A stretch of DNA of 64,000 nucleotides, taken from positions 81,398 to 145,397 of the forward strand of contig NC_049986.1 of the NCBI RefSeq assembly GCF_000003815.2, given 5' to 3'. Position numbers and translations under genes: made by a program. The notes below the pieces were generated by a model that searched no databases, was not told the origin of the DNA, and worked only from the letters and a program-made list of their open reading frames with translations. Position 1 is the first letter of the stretch, and every line of letters starts with the position of its first letter. The DNA comes from Branchiostoma floridae (Eukaryota; Chordata; Leptocardii; Amphioxiformes; Branchiostomatidae). Shown here in pieces: positions 47,152 through 59,100 of this stretch.

Positions 47152-47340
47152 TGACCTCCCACTTTTGAACCAAAACGATAAAGCGTTAACGTTCTGCTAG
47201 GGATGACATACTACAGACTAATGTGTATTTTTAAAAACTGTGACCTTTGTCAAGCTTTAATCTGCAGTTGGCCTGCGAAAGGCTAATGGTGGACTGGACT
47301 GACCCCTTATTAATTATTATCATATAGCCAGGCGCCGCAG

Positions 47341-47511
47341 ACCAATCAGAAGGCCCCGTTTCATGTTGGTTATGACGCCTTAACGCATAGATTCCGGCCA
47401 GCCCGGTGTGTAATGCTCCTTCTGATTGGTCAGAATGAAACGACAGTGACACCATTGTCGATGCAAATTGACACTTATGTCGTTGTCTATTCATTCTGAC
47501 CAATCAGAAGG
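47341..47511. repeat. Inverted CCAAT-containing repeats
   Basis: 'accaatcagaagg' at 47341, 'ccttctgattggtcag' at 47418 and 'tctgaccaatcagaagg' at about 47495. The last two extend to a near-perfect 22-base inverted repeat around a 50-base loop (47418-47439 with 47490-47511). This could be CCAAT-type promoter sites or the ends of a small element. Confidence 0.5.
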
Positions 47512-47789
47512 GATATGCAGGCATTGGCCAATCTAAAGGAGCGAAACATATGCCAGAGCAGAGGGAATAAGTACTTGCTCCCTCGGTGGTTTTATTCGGT
47601 GGTTATAGCAAAGGCCCAGGCGTTATGACACCATATACACCTCGGGGCGGGTCATTAATCCTTAATCGATAGGAAAGGGGGTGATAAACAATTGAGATAA
47701 CGTCACACTTTTCGAACGAAACCAAAGATTAAAACATGTAGTTAAATCAACCATTACGACATTTGGGCAATGGGTATCGAGTTGGGTTG

Positions 47790-48057
47790 GAAGTAAAATA
47801 CCATATTTACTATCATGTTTTTCATTTATATGTTATCATAATTTGAAGTAAAATACCATATTTACTATCATGTTTTTCATTTATATGTTATCATAATTTT
47901 TTGTTATAAAAATCAGTTTCCCTATGTCTGTATTTCTGCTTGTTTATTTGTATTTACTACGCCTATTGATTTGTATTCATAAGTATTACTCCATTCACTT
48001 TTTTTTACTACGCCTATTGATTTGTATTCATAAGTATTACTCCATTCACTTTTTTTT
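47790..48057. repeat. Two local tandem duplications (55 and 51 bases)
   Basis: 'gaagtaaaataccatattta' units at 47790 and 47845 (period 55), then 'tttactacgcctattgattt' units at 47953 and 48004 (period 51). Copies are almost identical. Confidence 0.85.
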
Positions 48058-48288
48058 ACTTGCTTTATCATTATCATAGGATCCGTGGTATTTCCTTTGT
48101 CTTTGTTTGTTTTGATGGAAAATGATAAAATAAATTTATGGAATATAGCAAAATATCAAATTGACATTGTGTGTGAATGTTGACGCCTTGTCTATCTATT
48201 TTATTTATTTACAGAGATTTTCACATGTAGCTGACTGAGCCAACCTTTGAGGAGAAAATGTCAAAGCAGAAAGTAAAAAATAATCACT

Positions 48289-48915
48289 TTGTCACATGCT
48301 CGTTTCAACCTCAGAGTTTATCAGAAATCCTTCATTCCAGTTCCAGATTTACAGGTAGGTACTAAGTTAATGACAGAGATGGGCACTAGTACCAATTCTG
48401 AGAAAGATATGGAATGTAGGATTGCTCAAGCCTGGAGTTCTCTCCATTCCTTACAAAAGATATGGAAAGCACCCATCAGTAAGCACACAAAAACCAAAGT
48501 GTTTAAAGCATGTACTGAGTCCATTCTACTGTATAGTTGTGAGTCATGGACTATGACAGCAGCCCAGAGCAAAAAATTGGATGTTACTTATACGAAAATG
48601 TTAAGAAAGGTGTATAATGTTTCATGGAGAGACTGTTTAACCAACAAGCAACTATACGGCCCACTCCCAGCCATTTCATCTGTGGTGAGGCGGCGCCGGC
48701 TCGCCATGGCAGGGCATGTGGTTCGTGGGAACGAGCCTGCAGGGAGACTAATGGACTGGCTGCCAGAAGGAAGGCGCAGAGTTGGCCGACCATACATTAC
48801 CTTAAAGACAATGATAGAAAGAGACATTGAACTGTCAGGGTCTAGTTCAATGTCTGCCATGAAGGACAGATCATACTGGAAAACTTGTGCTTTGGACTGT
48901 GCCTCATCGGTGTAA
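48289..48915 (+). pseudogene. RTE-like retrotransposon reverse transcriptase C-terminal fragment
   Basis: An open frame of about 190-208 codons containing CRIAQAWSSLHSLQKIWK, LLYSCESWTMT, LDVTYTKMLRKVYNVSW, RRRRLAMAGHVVRGNE and RRVGRPYITLKTM. These are the ordered landmarks of the region after the palm domain in RTE-type endonuclease-reverse transcriptases. The endonuclease and catalytic FADD-type motifs are absent, so it is a 5'-truncated insertion. It is still open to its stop and may be young. Confidence 0.75.
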
Positions 48916-49796
48916 AACCGGATGAATTATGTATGTATTAGTTATGTATTAGGGCACTAGTACAGTCTCAACCACAAGTCTTATGCAAATCTCAGTATAC
49001 ACAAAATTGAGTTCAGAATAAACAATAATCGTTGAATTTTTAATCAATGACTTCTACACACATCTTAGTGCACTCGTAACCCACTCAATCAGATCAATTC
49101 CTTTTCTTCTCCATTTCATATGTAATAGAATTATACTAACTGGCATCGCATTACTCTGAAATTGACTTCATTACTTGTGGTACGTTTTAACAGCGAATGA
49201 AGTTTTCATGTCCACTAATTATAACTGTTTAATGTAATTTTGCAATGTCTGTCTTTAAAATTGCTTTAAAAAACATTTACATTTGGCCTCCCTATCAATA
49301 CAATTAAGCTAAAAGTATCTGTACTTGCACCGAGGTGCAGTTAACATCTAAAAGTAGCCAAATCTATTACGGACACTCATTTGTCGTATGTCATCCTACG
49401 ACTTCAATGTCACATAATTTTTTCAACAGGCTAACCAAAACAAACCCCTGACCAGTATCTAGGACAATCTTTTCCGTAGTAAGACAATTGAAATTTATAC
49501 GATATAATGCACGAGTATCCCAAGTATTCCCGCATTTATTGTATATATGTAGCTACGATCTACGTAATGGGTCTTTAGAGATGGTTCTCCTTAGTAGGTC
49601 GTGGTTGTACAATATGACGAATATATGTACCGGAAAAATATATAAAGATATATGTTTGTTGGTGGATATAAATATACATATATTCATCATTTACTTTTCA
49701 GTTGGCTGTATGTCAATATCTAAAATATCTAAACAAGGTAACTCAGTCACCTTTTAGAATAGGTATTGTGAGCCAATATCACAATTATGTTGACAT
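48916..49796. other. Spacer DNA, nothing recognised
   Basis: AT-rich sequence with no recognisable exon or element between the RTE-like fragment and the right arm. Confidence 0.4.
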
Positions 49797-49803
49797 TGTA
49801 TCC

Positions 49804-52800
49804 CTAGCGTTTGGTGATGCACATATTTACTGTTGGTGGGACATAGGTTAATCCCAAGCAGCCAACTGTCGAAGGTGCAGCGGCGCCCTCTGGCAACTTG
49901 AAGGTGAAGTGTCTCAGGAGGGAAGAAAAGAGCAGAAAGAGCTCCATCTTAGCCAGCTGCTCACCGATGCAGGCACGACGTCCTGTTTAAAAAGGATGAT
50001 GCGAAAATGTAAGAAAAAAAAATAACGACACCAATGACTTTATAACTTCATAGTGCATTGTTAAAAAGAGACAAAATTTGACAACCAAGCACAGAAAGCT
50101 TTTATATTTATCAGCTACCTCGTACGAAGAAAACAATCTTATGGAGATTTCGGCGGAATTTGGGTTTCAAAACTCACCAGTAGAAAAAGGCATAAAGGAT
50201 TCCTGCCTACGGACCACATTGCCGTCAGAGTCAAGGAACCTACGGGGGTCAAACTTCTCTGGGTCCGGCCAGAACTGCGGGTCCATATGAGCTGACCACA
50301 GGTTGGGAAGAACCTTCGAATCGAATAGATAGTAAAAACATTCTTTAACTGTCAGAATCAATACCATAGAGACATGTCATGTAGCGTGGGGCTATAATAG
50401 CCGCTATATATATAAAAACATCGTTCTGCAATTCAAGTTTAATATAAAAAGTTTATTTGACATAAAATTACTCAATTAAAACGTGAAAAAGAAATCTCTA
50501 TATTTGCCTCGCGTTTATTACGTCCCATGCACGACCCCAAAGATCCGAGTGCGCATGTGTGAGTAATGCATTGTGGTCGGGGTCAAAGTTCATCAAGACG
50601 TAACGAAGACAACAATGCTGTTGATAAATCTCTCACCTGCGTTCCTGATGGGATGTCGTAGCCTCGGAAAGCCGTGTCCTCGTTTGGAGCGTGAGGACCA
50701 CCAAGGGGACCGATGGCCCTGATTCGCTGGATCTCCATGATAGTAGCCTCAGTATACGGGAGCTGGGACCTGTGGGCCAGGGTGGGCACGTCATGGTCTG
50801 TTCCCAGGATACTGTCCAGCTCAGCTTGGACCTGTTACAGAGTTTAAAATAGTGGTTTTTACTTCAAATGAGCTATCTGGAGTTCCATGTGCGCATATGT
50901 GAGTTATGAATTGTGTTATGGGTCAAACTTTATATATTAAAGATTCCTTGGCTTCTATACGATCAGCTCCTTCACAATTTCAATTACGCATGCGCAGCGA
51001 CAGTAATTGGGGGGGAATATGTCAAAATTGTAGGCCCCTGATGTTTTAATAGTTCTAGTCTTAACTATTGTCTTGATTTCTCCATAAAAATGGTCAGACG
51101 TGTTTTGTTTTTGTCTCGGGGGCCTTTCGTTTTGACACATTACTCGGGATTCTTGTTTTTGTGCATGCATACGTGAAATGGCTTATTCACACTTGCGACT
51201 GTTTTGCAACACTAAATGGTTTTAAACTATCAAAAAAAGTCAATGAAATCGACTGTAACCCTCTGTAAGGCAGCAGAACTTTTCATCAACGTCTAGACAA
51301 ATGTTTCCTTTTTGAGGTGACAGATCTTGAACTTGGACCTAGACCATAATCCATTACTAGCACATACGCACTGTGATGTACCTTTTGCTGCTCCTCTGGA
51401 CACAGAACCATGTACAGAAGACCCCATCGCAAGGTGGAGGCTGTGGTCTCGACTCCAGCAGTAAACATGTCTTGGATTATAAACACAATGTTCTCCTCTG
51501 TTAAGCAGTCGGTCTTCTCTTGGGTCTGTAGTTCGGTGAGGAGGAGGTCGATGAAGTCTCGTGGATTCTCGTTGTCCAGGTTCTCGCGATGCTTTGTAAT
51601 TTCATGTCGAAGGTATGCCTGGACCTCGTTTAGGCATTCGACAATAATCCTGTTTGATGAATTAACTGTAAAGAAAATCCAATATGATATCGTGCAGAAA
51701 ACAATTGCTTAATGTGAACAACAACATTGCCGCGTCATTGTCAAACAAACACGCAAAAACACAAGCCGGTTGACTCAAATTGAGGTCGTCGATCTTGGAC
51801 ATACGTGTGCTATTCAACTATGGACTTTAGCGTTCTACTATCGGCGGTGTAAAAGCTGCTAGGGTGTCTTGTTTCATCAAAACCTGCATATTAAAATTAT
51901 ACAAATTTATCAACAGGAACTTAAGTTGGTACAAACAAAAGGAAAAACCGTTCCCCGTCGCATCGAAAAATCCTTCCTGGACCTAATAATGTTTTTGTGT
52001 GTCAGCCATAATAAAGTAGTTGTTTTTGATGCTAACATTACTAATCCATGAAGGTAGGAACCGAACATACCATATTGTTACGGTCAGTGAACGCCTATTA
52101 TAAACACTAACTCAAGATAATGATTAAGTGCTTAAACTTAAAGTAATTTATGAACAAACCGTCTTTACATATCTAATATCCTAGCCTGGGTACCATCCGA
52201 CTACTACGGGACATGCGAGGGTATCGGTATCAAAGGTGCCCCGGTAGTAATCGGATGGTACCCAGGCTATTAGTATACCCTACCTCCCGGTACGAATCGC
52301 AGAAATGGAAATACGGTCATCAGCTGACTCGATCCAAGTTCGGCGAACAGTTTGTTGATGCTTTTGGTCAGTTCCACAAACGTGACGTCATCATAGTCGT
52401 AGCGTTTCCCGAACACCATGGAGCAGGTGATGTTGGCGACTGACACAGTCAGGTTGTCGGCGATGTCACGTGGATGTGCGTCCCCTTGTTCCGACAACTA
52501 TTAAAAAATACACACCACATGGCTCAGATTGTCCATCTTCTCATGTCATCGTTGTATCTACTACTACTATACTTATTAAGAACAACAAAGGCTATGTTCA
52601 TTTGGAAATAACAAAGACAAAGATGTACTCTCACAACTCAAACAGCTATCAGTTAATCGGAATTACTTGTGTGCTGTGTTGTGACGTTATCGAAGACTTA
52701 TTTTGTGCCTTTCAAGGGCTTAAAGTGAGAATGTTCGCAAAAATACCTTCAGACAGAGCTGACGACCCTCTTCTCTGATGTTTTCTTCCATACTGCCCGG

Positions 52801-52905
52801 TCCCATTCTCATTCCCAGGTTTCTCAGCGCACTGTAGGCAAACTTGCGTTTTTCTTTGTAGGCTTGGTTGAATTTTGAGAACCCGAGGTCTGTGAGATAT
52901 ATGAT

Positions 52906-52985
<80 letters not shown>

Positions 52986-53053
52986 CGAGGTATATATATG
53001 ATATCATATGATATCATATATCTCACAGACCTCGGGTTCTCAAAATTCAAAAT

Positions 53054-53091
<38 letters not shown>

Positions 53092-54143
53092 CATACGCCA
53101 TGCATTGAAGGGAAGAACAAAGAGGTATGGTGCCTGTACCATTGTTTATTTACCCTTGTTTGCAATTCTGCTAGAATTGGGTCATCTTGCACTAGTGCAT
53201 AGCGCCGCAGGCAATACATCTTGAATTGGGACCAAAACAATAGGGGTTCTGGGAAAGACTACTAGCGCACCGAAGGTGGCTAAGAAATCAGGCCACCTTA
53301 TAGTGACAGATTTTCGGTTCCTTTTGTTTGTTTGTTTGTTTGTTTATTTATTTATCCAGGGGTACATGGTCGGCGTTTTTCAAAGATCTCTGGGGGGAAA
53401 CCCCGTACATACATAACAATAATCAAGGACAATACAAAATTAAATAAATTGTAACTTAGCAAGAATCGATAAAGAATAACGCAATTTAACTAAGACAAGA
53501 TAAGGCAAATCAATTTTACAACGTTAATCCTAATATAACTCCAAATCATAAGTGAAATCAAATAAGTAATGGATAATTTGCATACCAATGTGAACAGAAA
53601 AAGACATGACGGATTACATTTCATACCATTATCATCATGTTAAAAATTTACCTTTACAGTCGTCATGTCAAAAATAATGCAACTGTTACACTAAATGTTA
53701 CATATAACGATGTAAAATCGTTCACTATCAGGATATCGTCATTTCAAAACCATACATAGTGGCATGCGAAATTGGAAGAGAAGAACGTACGCACTTTTTC
53801 CAAACCCAGAAAACAGATTCAGCACATACACGCTTGGCCTGCTGGAGAAAGCATCCTTGTAGTCCACAAGCGCCTCTTTGATGGCCCGGCAGCCGTTCAG
53901 AACCACCACGTCTTCCATCCCCATTCGAACAGTGTACACGTCGCCATACTGCTTCCTCCACTCCGTAAGCTTCAGGTGGGGCGCTCGGCCGAGGGACAAC
54001 AGGTGGCCGACAACAGGCCAGCTCCCACTCGGTGATGGTGGGAGGTTCTTACGCCGTTTGAAGAAGACGAGAAGGGTGAGGAAGACGACCAAAAACAACG
54101 CGATGGTGCGGATGGAGACTTCTGACAACAACGCAGAAAACAT
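49804..54143 (-). CDS. Cytochrome P450, CYP2 clan, gene 2
   Basis: Seven exons with the same phases as gene 1: 54143-53795, 52889-52747, 52497-52284, 51665-51382, 50831-50637, 50313-50178 and 49982-49804 (TAG), giving 499 residues. It has the same microsomal layout: an N-terminal anchor, KRRK, PPSPSG, the I-helix FTAGVETTAS with Glu308, K-helix EIQR, DPRRF and the haem loop FSTGRRACIG with Cys445. All donors are GT, including GTGAGT at exon 6. I count roughly 45-50 amino-acid differences from gene 1, plus one extra Gly after the K-helix (PLGGPHAP). The differences spread over all exons and leave the motifs intact, so this is a functional-looking paralogue. Substrate is unknown. Confidence 0.92.
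52866..53051. repeat. Local hairpin with (TA)n loop over the exon 2 acceptor of gene 2
   Basis: The exon 2 start and acceptor (52866-52900, containing aacccgaggtctgtgagat) recur as an inverted copy at 53021-53051 (atctcacagacctcgggtt). A (TA)n-rich loop lies between. Gene 1 has one copy only. A (CT)n tract follows at 53052-53075. Confidence 0.8.
53310..53650. mobile_element. Right-arm-specific insertion in gene 2 intron 1
   Basis: Begins with (tttg)n and 'tatttatttatccaggggta' and has 'aaccccgtacatacataac'. It is absent at the matching left-arm place (about 42185-42215). It resembles the block at 30540-30650 (LINE or SINE tail type). Ends are approximate. Confidence 0.5.
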
Positions 54144-54799
54144 TGTTCTGTGTTCGAAAAAAATGAGAGGGTTTGTACTTACAAGAAATACAACATCTAC
54201 AAGAAATGAACAAATACAGCATATTTCCATCCCTTTGCCCATGCCCGTGCATGGGCTAATTCAACATCCCTCCCCTTCCGACTGGTTCACAATTTGGATC
54301 CCTTCTCGCATACACAAGGCACTATTGTTTATCACTGTTGACGCTACACACCATCTACCAGTCACTGACACTGTTTACTGATGCTAGAAGTTTGTTGCCA
54401 CTGTGCCATGGCATTCGTCAGGTGGGAAGGAGTTGGCTCTAGAAAGTGATAAAAAGGACGATGTTTCGTCTGAAAATATTCAAGAAGGCTCAGAGTGTCA
54501 GTTGATTGGGAAGATGTGCCAGTAACGTCAGAGATACTGTTTCGATGCATCAGTCTTGTATCCTTCTTCATTCGCCTTGCACATCCCTTAATGTAGGGTT
54601 TACAAAAAAGCTGGGCTGACTAACTGGGCTGTCTATTCGTGTTATCTAACGCGCCTGGCTATCACGTCAGGCTACTCAGATCCGTTCATATCCCTAGAAA
54701 TGGTCATGTACCAATGTAGTTGCGTTCTTTAATCTAACGGGATGCATGAAAATTACATACATTACACTGGGCATAGTATTCTGGGTAATAGAGAAAGAT

Positions 54800-57700
54800 A
54801 ATTGAATAAAACTAAACCACCCCCAAGTTCAGGTAAATGTCACATCCCACACTTCAATAAACAACAATGCAACGTCTTTTAACAGATACCTTACTAAATC
54901 AATGCGTATATCTATTATATCGTACACGATAAAAAAAGGCTCCTTATGGGGCTTACCAGGACGAACATATAATAAAACATGTTTGAACAGAATTACGCTG
55001 TACAGTACTGCAGCACAAGGAGAATTCTAAACTTTACTTTGTGTAAGAATGACAAGTGGCAGTTACGACCGATGCACACATATTCATGGCACGGCCGTTT
55101 GTTTAACAGATCGTTATCAGTGCAGGAGAAGTCACCTACAGGCATATCTGTTGGATCGTGACATTCAAAACAAGGCAAGGAGTCAATTATCATGCAAGTT
55201 CATTCAGTGCTACGCATAGTATCTCATCTATAACAAATAAAGACGATATTACCCCTTGAGATAGCTTCTAATCCATTATCAAGATCATAAATGTAACCAA
55301 GTATGATGAAAAAACTGTTAGAATCATTTAGAAGAAATAAAGACGATCTTACACTTTTAAACAACTGCTACTTCATAATCAATATCATAAGCGTAACTAA
55401 GTATGATAGTGTTGAAATTGAACCAGAGGGAGATCGAATGGAAATATGTTGCTATAGTGTATCAAAACTCGATACCCTATGGCTTGCTAGAGGCCCCCTT
55501 TTTGCATATATACTAGGAGTCCTTTAAGTTCCGTTCGAGACGTGATAAAAATTTCGAGGTCATGTGCCATCATGGTGTCCGGCTTGTGGTCAGTAAGGGT
55601 CCCGGTGTGTACTACGATATCGTTTAAACCGCGAACTTAAAACACCGCGAAACAATCGTTTCCACTCCTACCGTGAAATCACTCCTACCGTTGGGACCAT
55701 GATAAATCAGGTAGTGATGTTTCAGTATGGAGGTAAATTATGGAGCCTTTTTGTGTAGCTGTGAGCCTGTGTGAAAACCACACATAACTGTCATAAAACT
55801 ACAATACATTAGATGCATTGATTTTGGTTGTACACGGGGTATATAAGGACATTTGAAAAGGAATAAAGTTGGTTTGGCACATGTTATCGTTGTTTTTTTA
55901 CGTGGAGGGGTTTGTTACTGACTAAACCATTGTGTAAACTTAATCTGTTCAATAATGAGACGGGCTCTGTATGGACATTCAAAACACAGATAACATAGAA
56001 CTATTTTATATTGATAATCCATTCAGAAAGACCAATTATAAACTTGAGGTGAGTAACAAAAGGAAATTCTTAACTAGAAAAAAAGTTTGAGCACACATCC
56101 TGATCAATTAGAATATACTGCAAATGTGATGGTCTATTTTGTGTTCGCCTTGCACTCGAGATTGTTAGGATGTGAGTTTAATCTCTGACCGTGTCATACC
56201 AAAGACATTTTAAAAATGGGACCCGCTGCTTTCTCTGCTTAGCACTCAGCACTCAGGAAACAATATGTCAATTTAAACATATCAAGACTGGGTTTTTTTT
56301 TACCATGGAACCCCCCCCCCCTTCGTATTTATTACTGTACGATCACCAAATTTGCAGGGGGTGATGGGCTTGTTGAGTTTCATAATTCCTAGAATTTTTT
56401 ATCATTTTGACGTAATATGACGTAATTATGACGTCATTAATAGTAAGTAACCCGTTGATATGGCTATATGACGTCAAAGTTGCCGCGGGCACTTTTAGCC
56501 CCCCCCCCCATACATATACAAACACACGCTACTGACATCAGACTAGCCCCCACTGAAATAATTTGCACAATTGTGTGGCCTAAGGGATTAGGAATGATGA
56601 TGGGCGCCACCGATGAGTGATTCGCGGAGGACTTACTGACAACGATAGCCATTGTCTGTGAACGATGGACTGAGGTAGACAATAGTATTTCTGAAGTTAA
56701 AAAGACCCATGAATAGTTTCATCATGTTGGTACGTGTACGTCATTGAATAAAGATCCTTTTTTCACAACCCTTGTTTTATTTTCACCACGTTTCAGTGAT
56801 CGTCTGTCACCATCCTCAGGGCAATTCTGGTGGATGCACATTATACTGCAGCTATAGGTGTCGTTATTTACAGATGCAAATACGTCAGTGGAAATAAATC
56901 AAGGGCTCTGAATAGTTATTAGTACAAAAGATCTTTATTATAGTAAGTACAGAGGCTGATTGAGAAGGAGGGCCTCCTCACAGAGGAACACAAGCGTCCA
57001 CTATGTTTTAGTTTTGATTACTTGTCTTCAGCCATTAACAGTTAGAAGGCCCATTTGTTATGACTAGCAAGCCAGGATTTTGGCAAACAGTCTTCTTTAC
57101 GGAGGCTAGATAAGCAATTGGCTTTTGTAGTTATGGACTGGGCATGGAATTCTTCTCAATTAAGTACAGACAGCAGACGGCAGACTTTTTTAGCTGACAC
57201 GAGGCTGCAGTAATTACACAAAGGGGGCGATGCCACGTATGATGTGGGATGTTTTGTCCACATTTGCAACGAATGCCATAAGGATTGGTCAGCTATCTGT
57301 GCCATTCTTCAAATTATGCTTTAGACCATGAAGCCAGAGAATCATTCACTAACAAAAGCAGTGCTAGAAATTATAACCTTATTCAAATCAGCTACATATC
57401 TATTATCTTTTCTTCCAGTCACTACTTATATTTATCTTATCAAGAAATATATACAAAACAAAGCTTATGCATAAACGAATTTGGCTGTGATACCAATTGC
57501 TTCGATTCTTGTTACAATGTTTATGGTGTCTATTTTGAAAATTTAGCCATCTTCTTTTTTAACGAAAAGTGTTTTTAGATGGGTCAATGCGGGACGCTGT
57601 ACTGATTTTGTCTCTGCGAGCGATCGGTCAGAAAAATAGCAGTCCAATGCTGTGCTTTGCCTTCTTAGACCGTCAGGCAGGTAATAAGGGCATTTGTGAC

Positions 57701-59100
57701 CGCAAGATAGCATCCACATATAAGTAAGACGGTATGTCAATGAAAAACATAACTTAACCTTGGAAGACATGCAGTCATATGTAGGCATAAGGGATGTAGA
57801 ATAGCACAAACAGGTAAAACATGGCAAAACAAACAGGTAATGCAAGACAAAAATAGGAAGACGTCAAGTCATGGAACAATTTCTTGTTTGAAACTGCTGA
57901 AGACATGCGAGTCTGGAAGTGGAAAGACTTTGGTGTTGGGGTCAGAGAAGTGGTGACCTTTACCACAGTGCCACGACACACTTCCAACAGTTTGGTACTG
58001 GTCCCCTTGGTCACACACAAGTCACATCATAATAATAAGCCTACGGTTCCCTCCTCTTTTCTGACAGAAGAAACATGCCCATCTTCTTACATTGTATAAA
58101 ATATCTTTATGAACATACATGTCTTTATGAACATTCCCTCTGACCAGTATGTCAGACGTGCCCAACGTTGAACCAAAGAAAGTCACTACTTGTGACTTCC
58201 ACTCGCAACTCAAAATATATCAGTTGCTTCCGACCAAGGACGTATGTCCATGCATGGAGGTGATAGAGGAGGAAGGCGAGTGACAGGCGAGGCAAAGGAC
58301 GGTGTATACTAGTATAATGACTACAGTCATTCTGTCATGTTTGAAGACTTCAATTTGTGTGAACTGGCAAAAACCAAAAGCCCTCAAATAAAACGCAACT
58401 AAAACGCTTATCAGAACATTTTCATATGCCATTACAGGCTCAATGACAAAGAAAATTCCTTTCCTATAAGTATTGGAGACCATCCTAGGCCTAGGCACAT
58501 GCACATGTGGAAATTTGTAAGATATAAGCTTTGTAGTTTAGTTTTTACAACTTTGTAAAAAAAAAAGACATGTACATGTATGTCAAGTTTTAAGCCTGTT
58601 AGAACCTGCTAGCAATTACAATTAAGTACGTTTGACACATCGTTATGTAATTGGGATATAAAATGATACGTTGATCATTTGCTAAATTAGTATCACAAAA
58701 ATGCAGAACACGTTGCAGTATTTTGGTTATGAATGTAAACGTAACGTTAAATATACTAAAGATATACATGTACTATCGTACAAAAAAGCAATAGACAATG
58801 TTCGGTAGTGCACATGCCGCATCTACATGTAGCATTTATGTCTTATGTTAGAAATGTCACAATGGTAAGGACAACGATATGGCGGTAAGCTTTGCGCTAG
58901 AAAGCCAGACTTGGTAAGGTTCTCTCCAGATCTGTAACATATACCTTGACAATAGCTAGTAAGGCCTAGCAAAAGAATTTGACTCTGCACCGGTAGATTT
59001 TGCCTACTCCATGAGTGACTGTCCAACCTAGAACTACCCTCTAAATAAAACTTTATCTCACCTTGCTATATAAGGACATGTGTAACCGGGATACACGTAC
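54800..59100. other. Right-arm non-coding DNA
   Basis: The mirror of left-arm 36300-41030 except for about 54870-55125, which has no left counterpart. It includes the poly-C / TGACGTCA repeat at 56290-56520. No gene was recognised. Confidence 0.45.

Larger units (their letters stand above)
45693..49796. other. Single-copy spacer between the inverted arms
   Basis: A 4.1 kb segment without a mirror copy. It contains a (TA)n tract, a hAT-type MITE, several short tandem duplications, an inverted-repeat cluster around 47341-47511 and an RTE-like fragment. No host gene was recognised. Confidence 0.7.
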
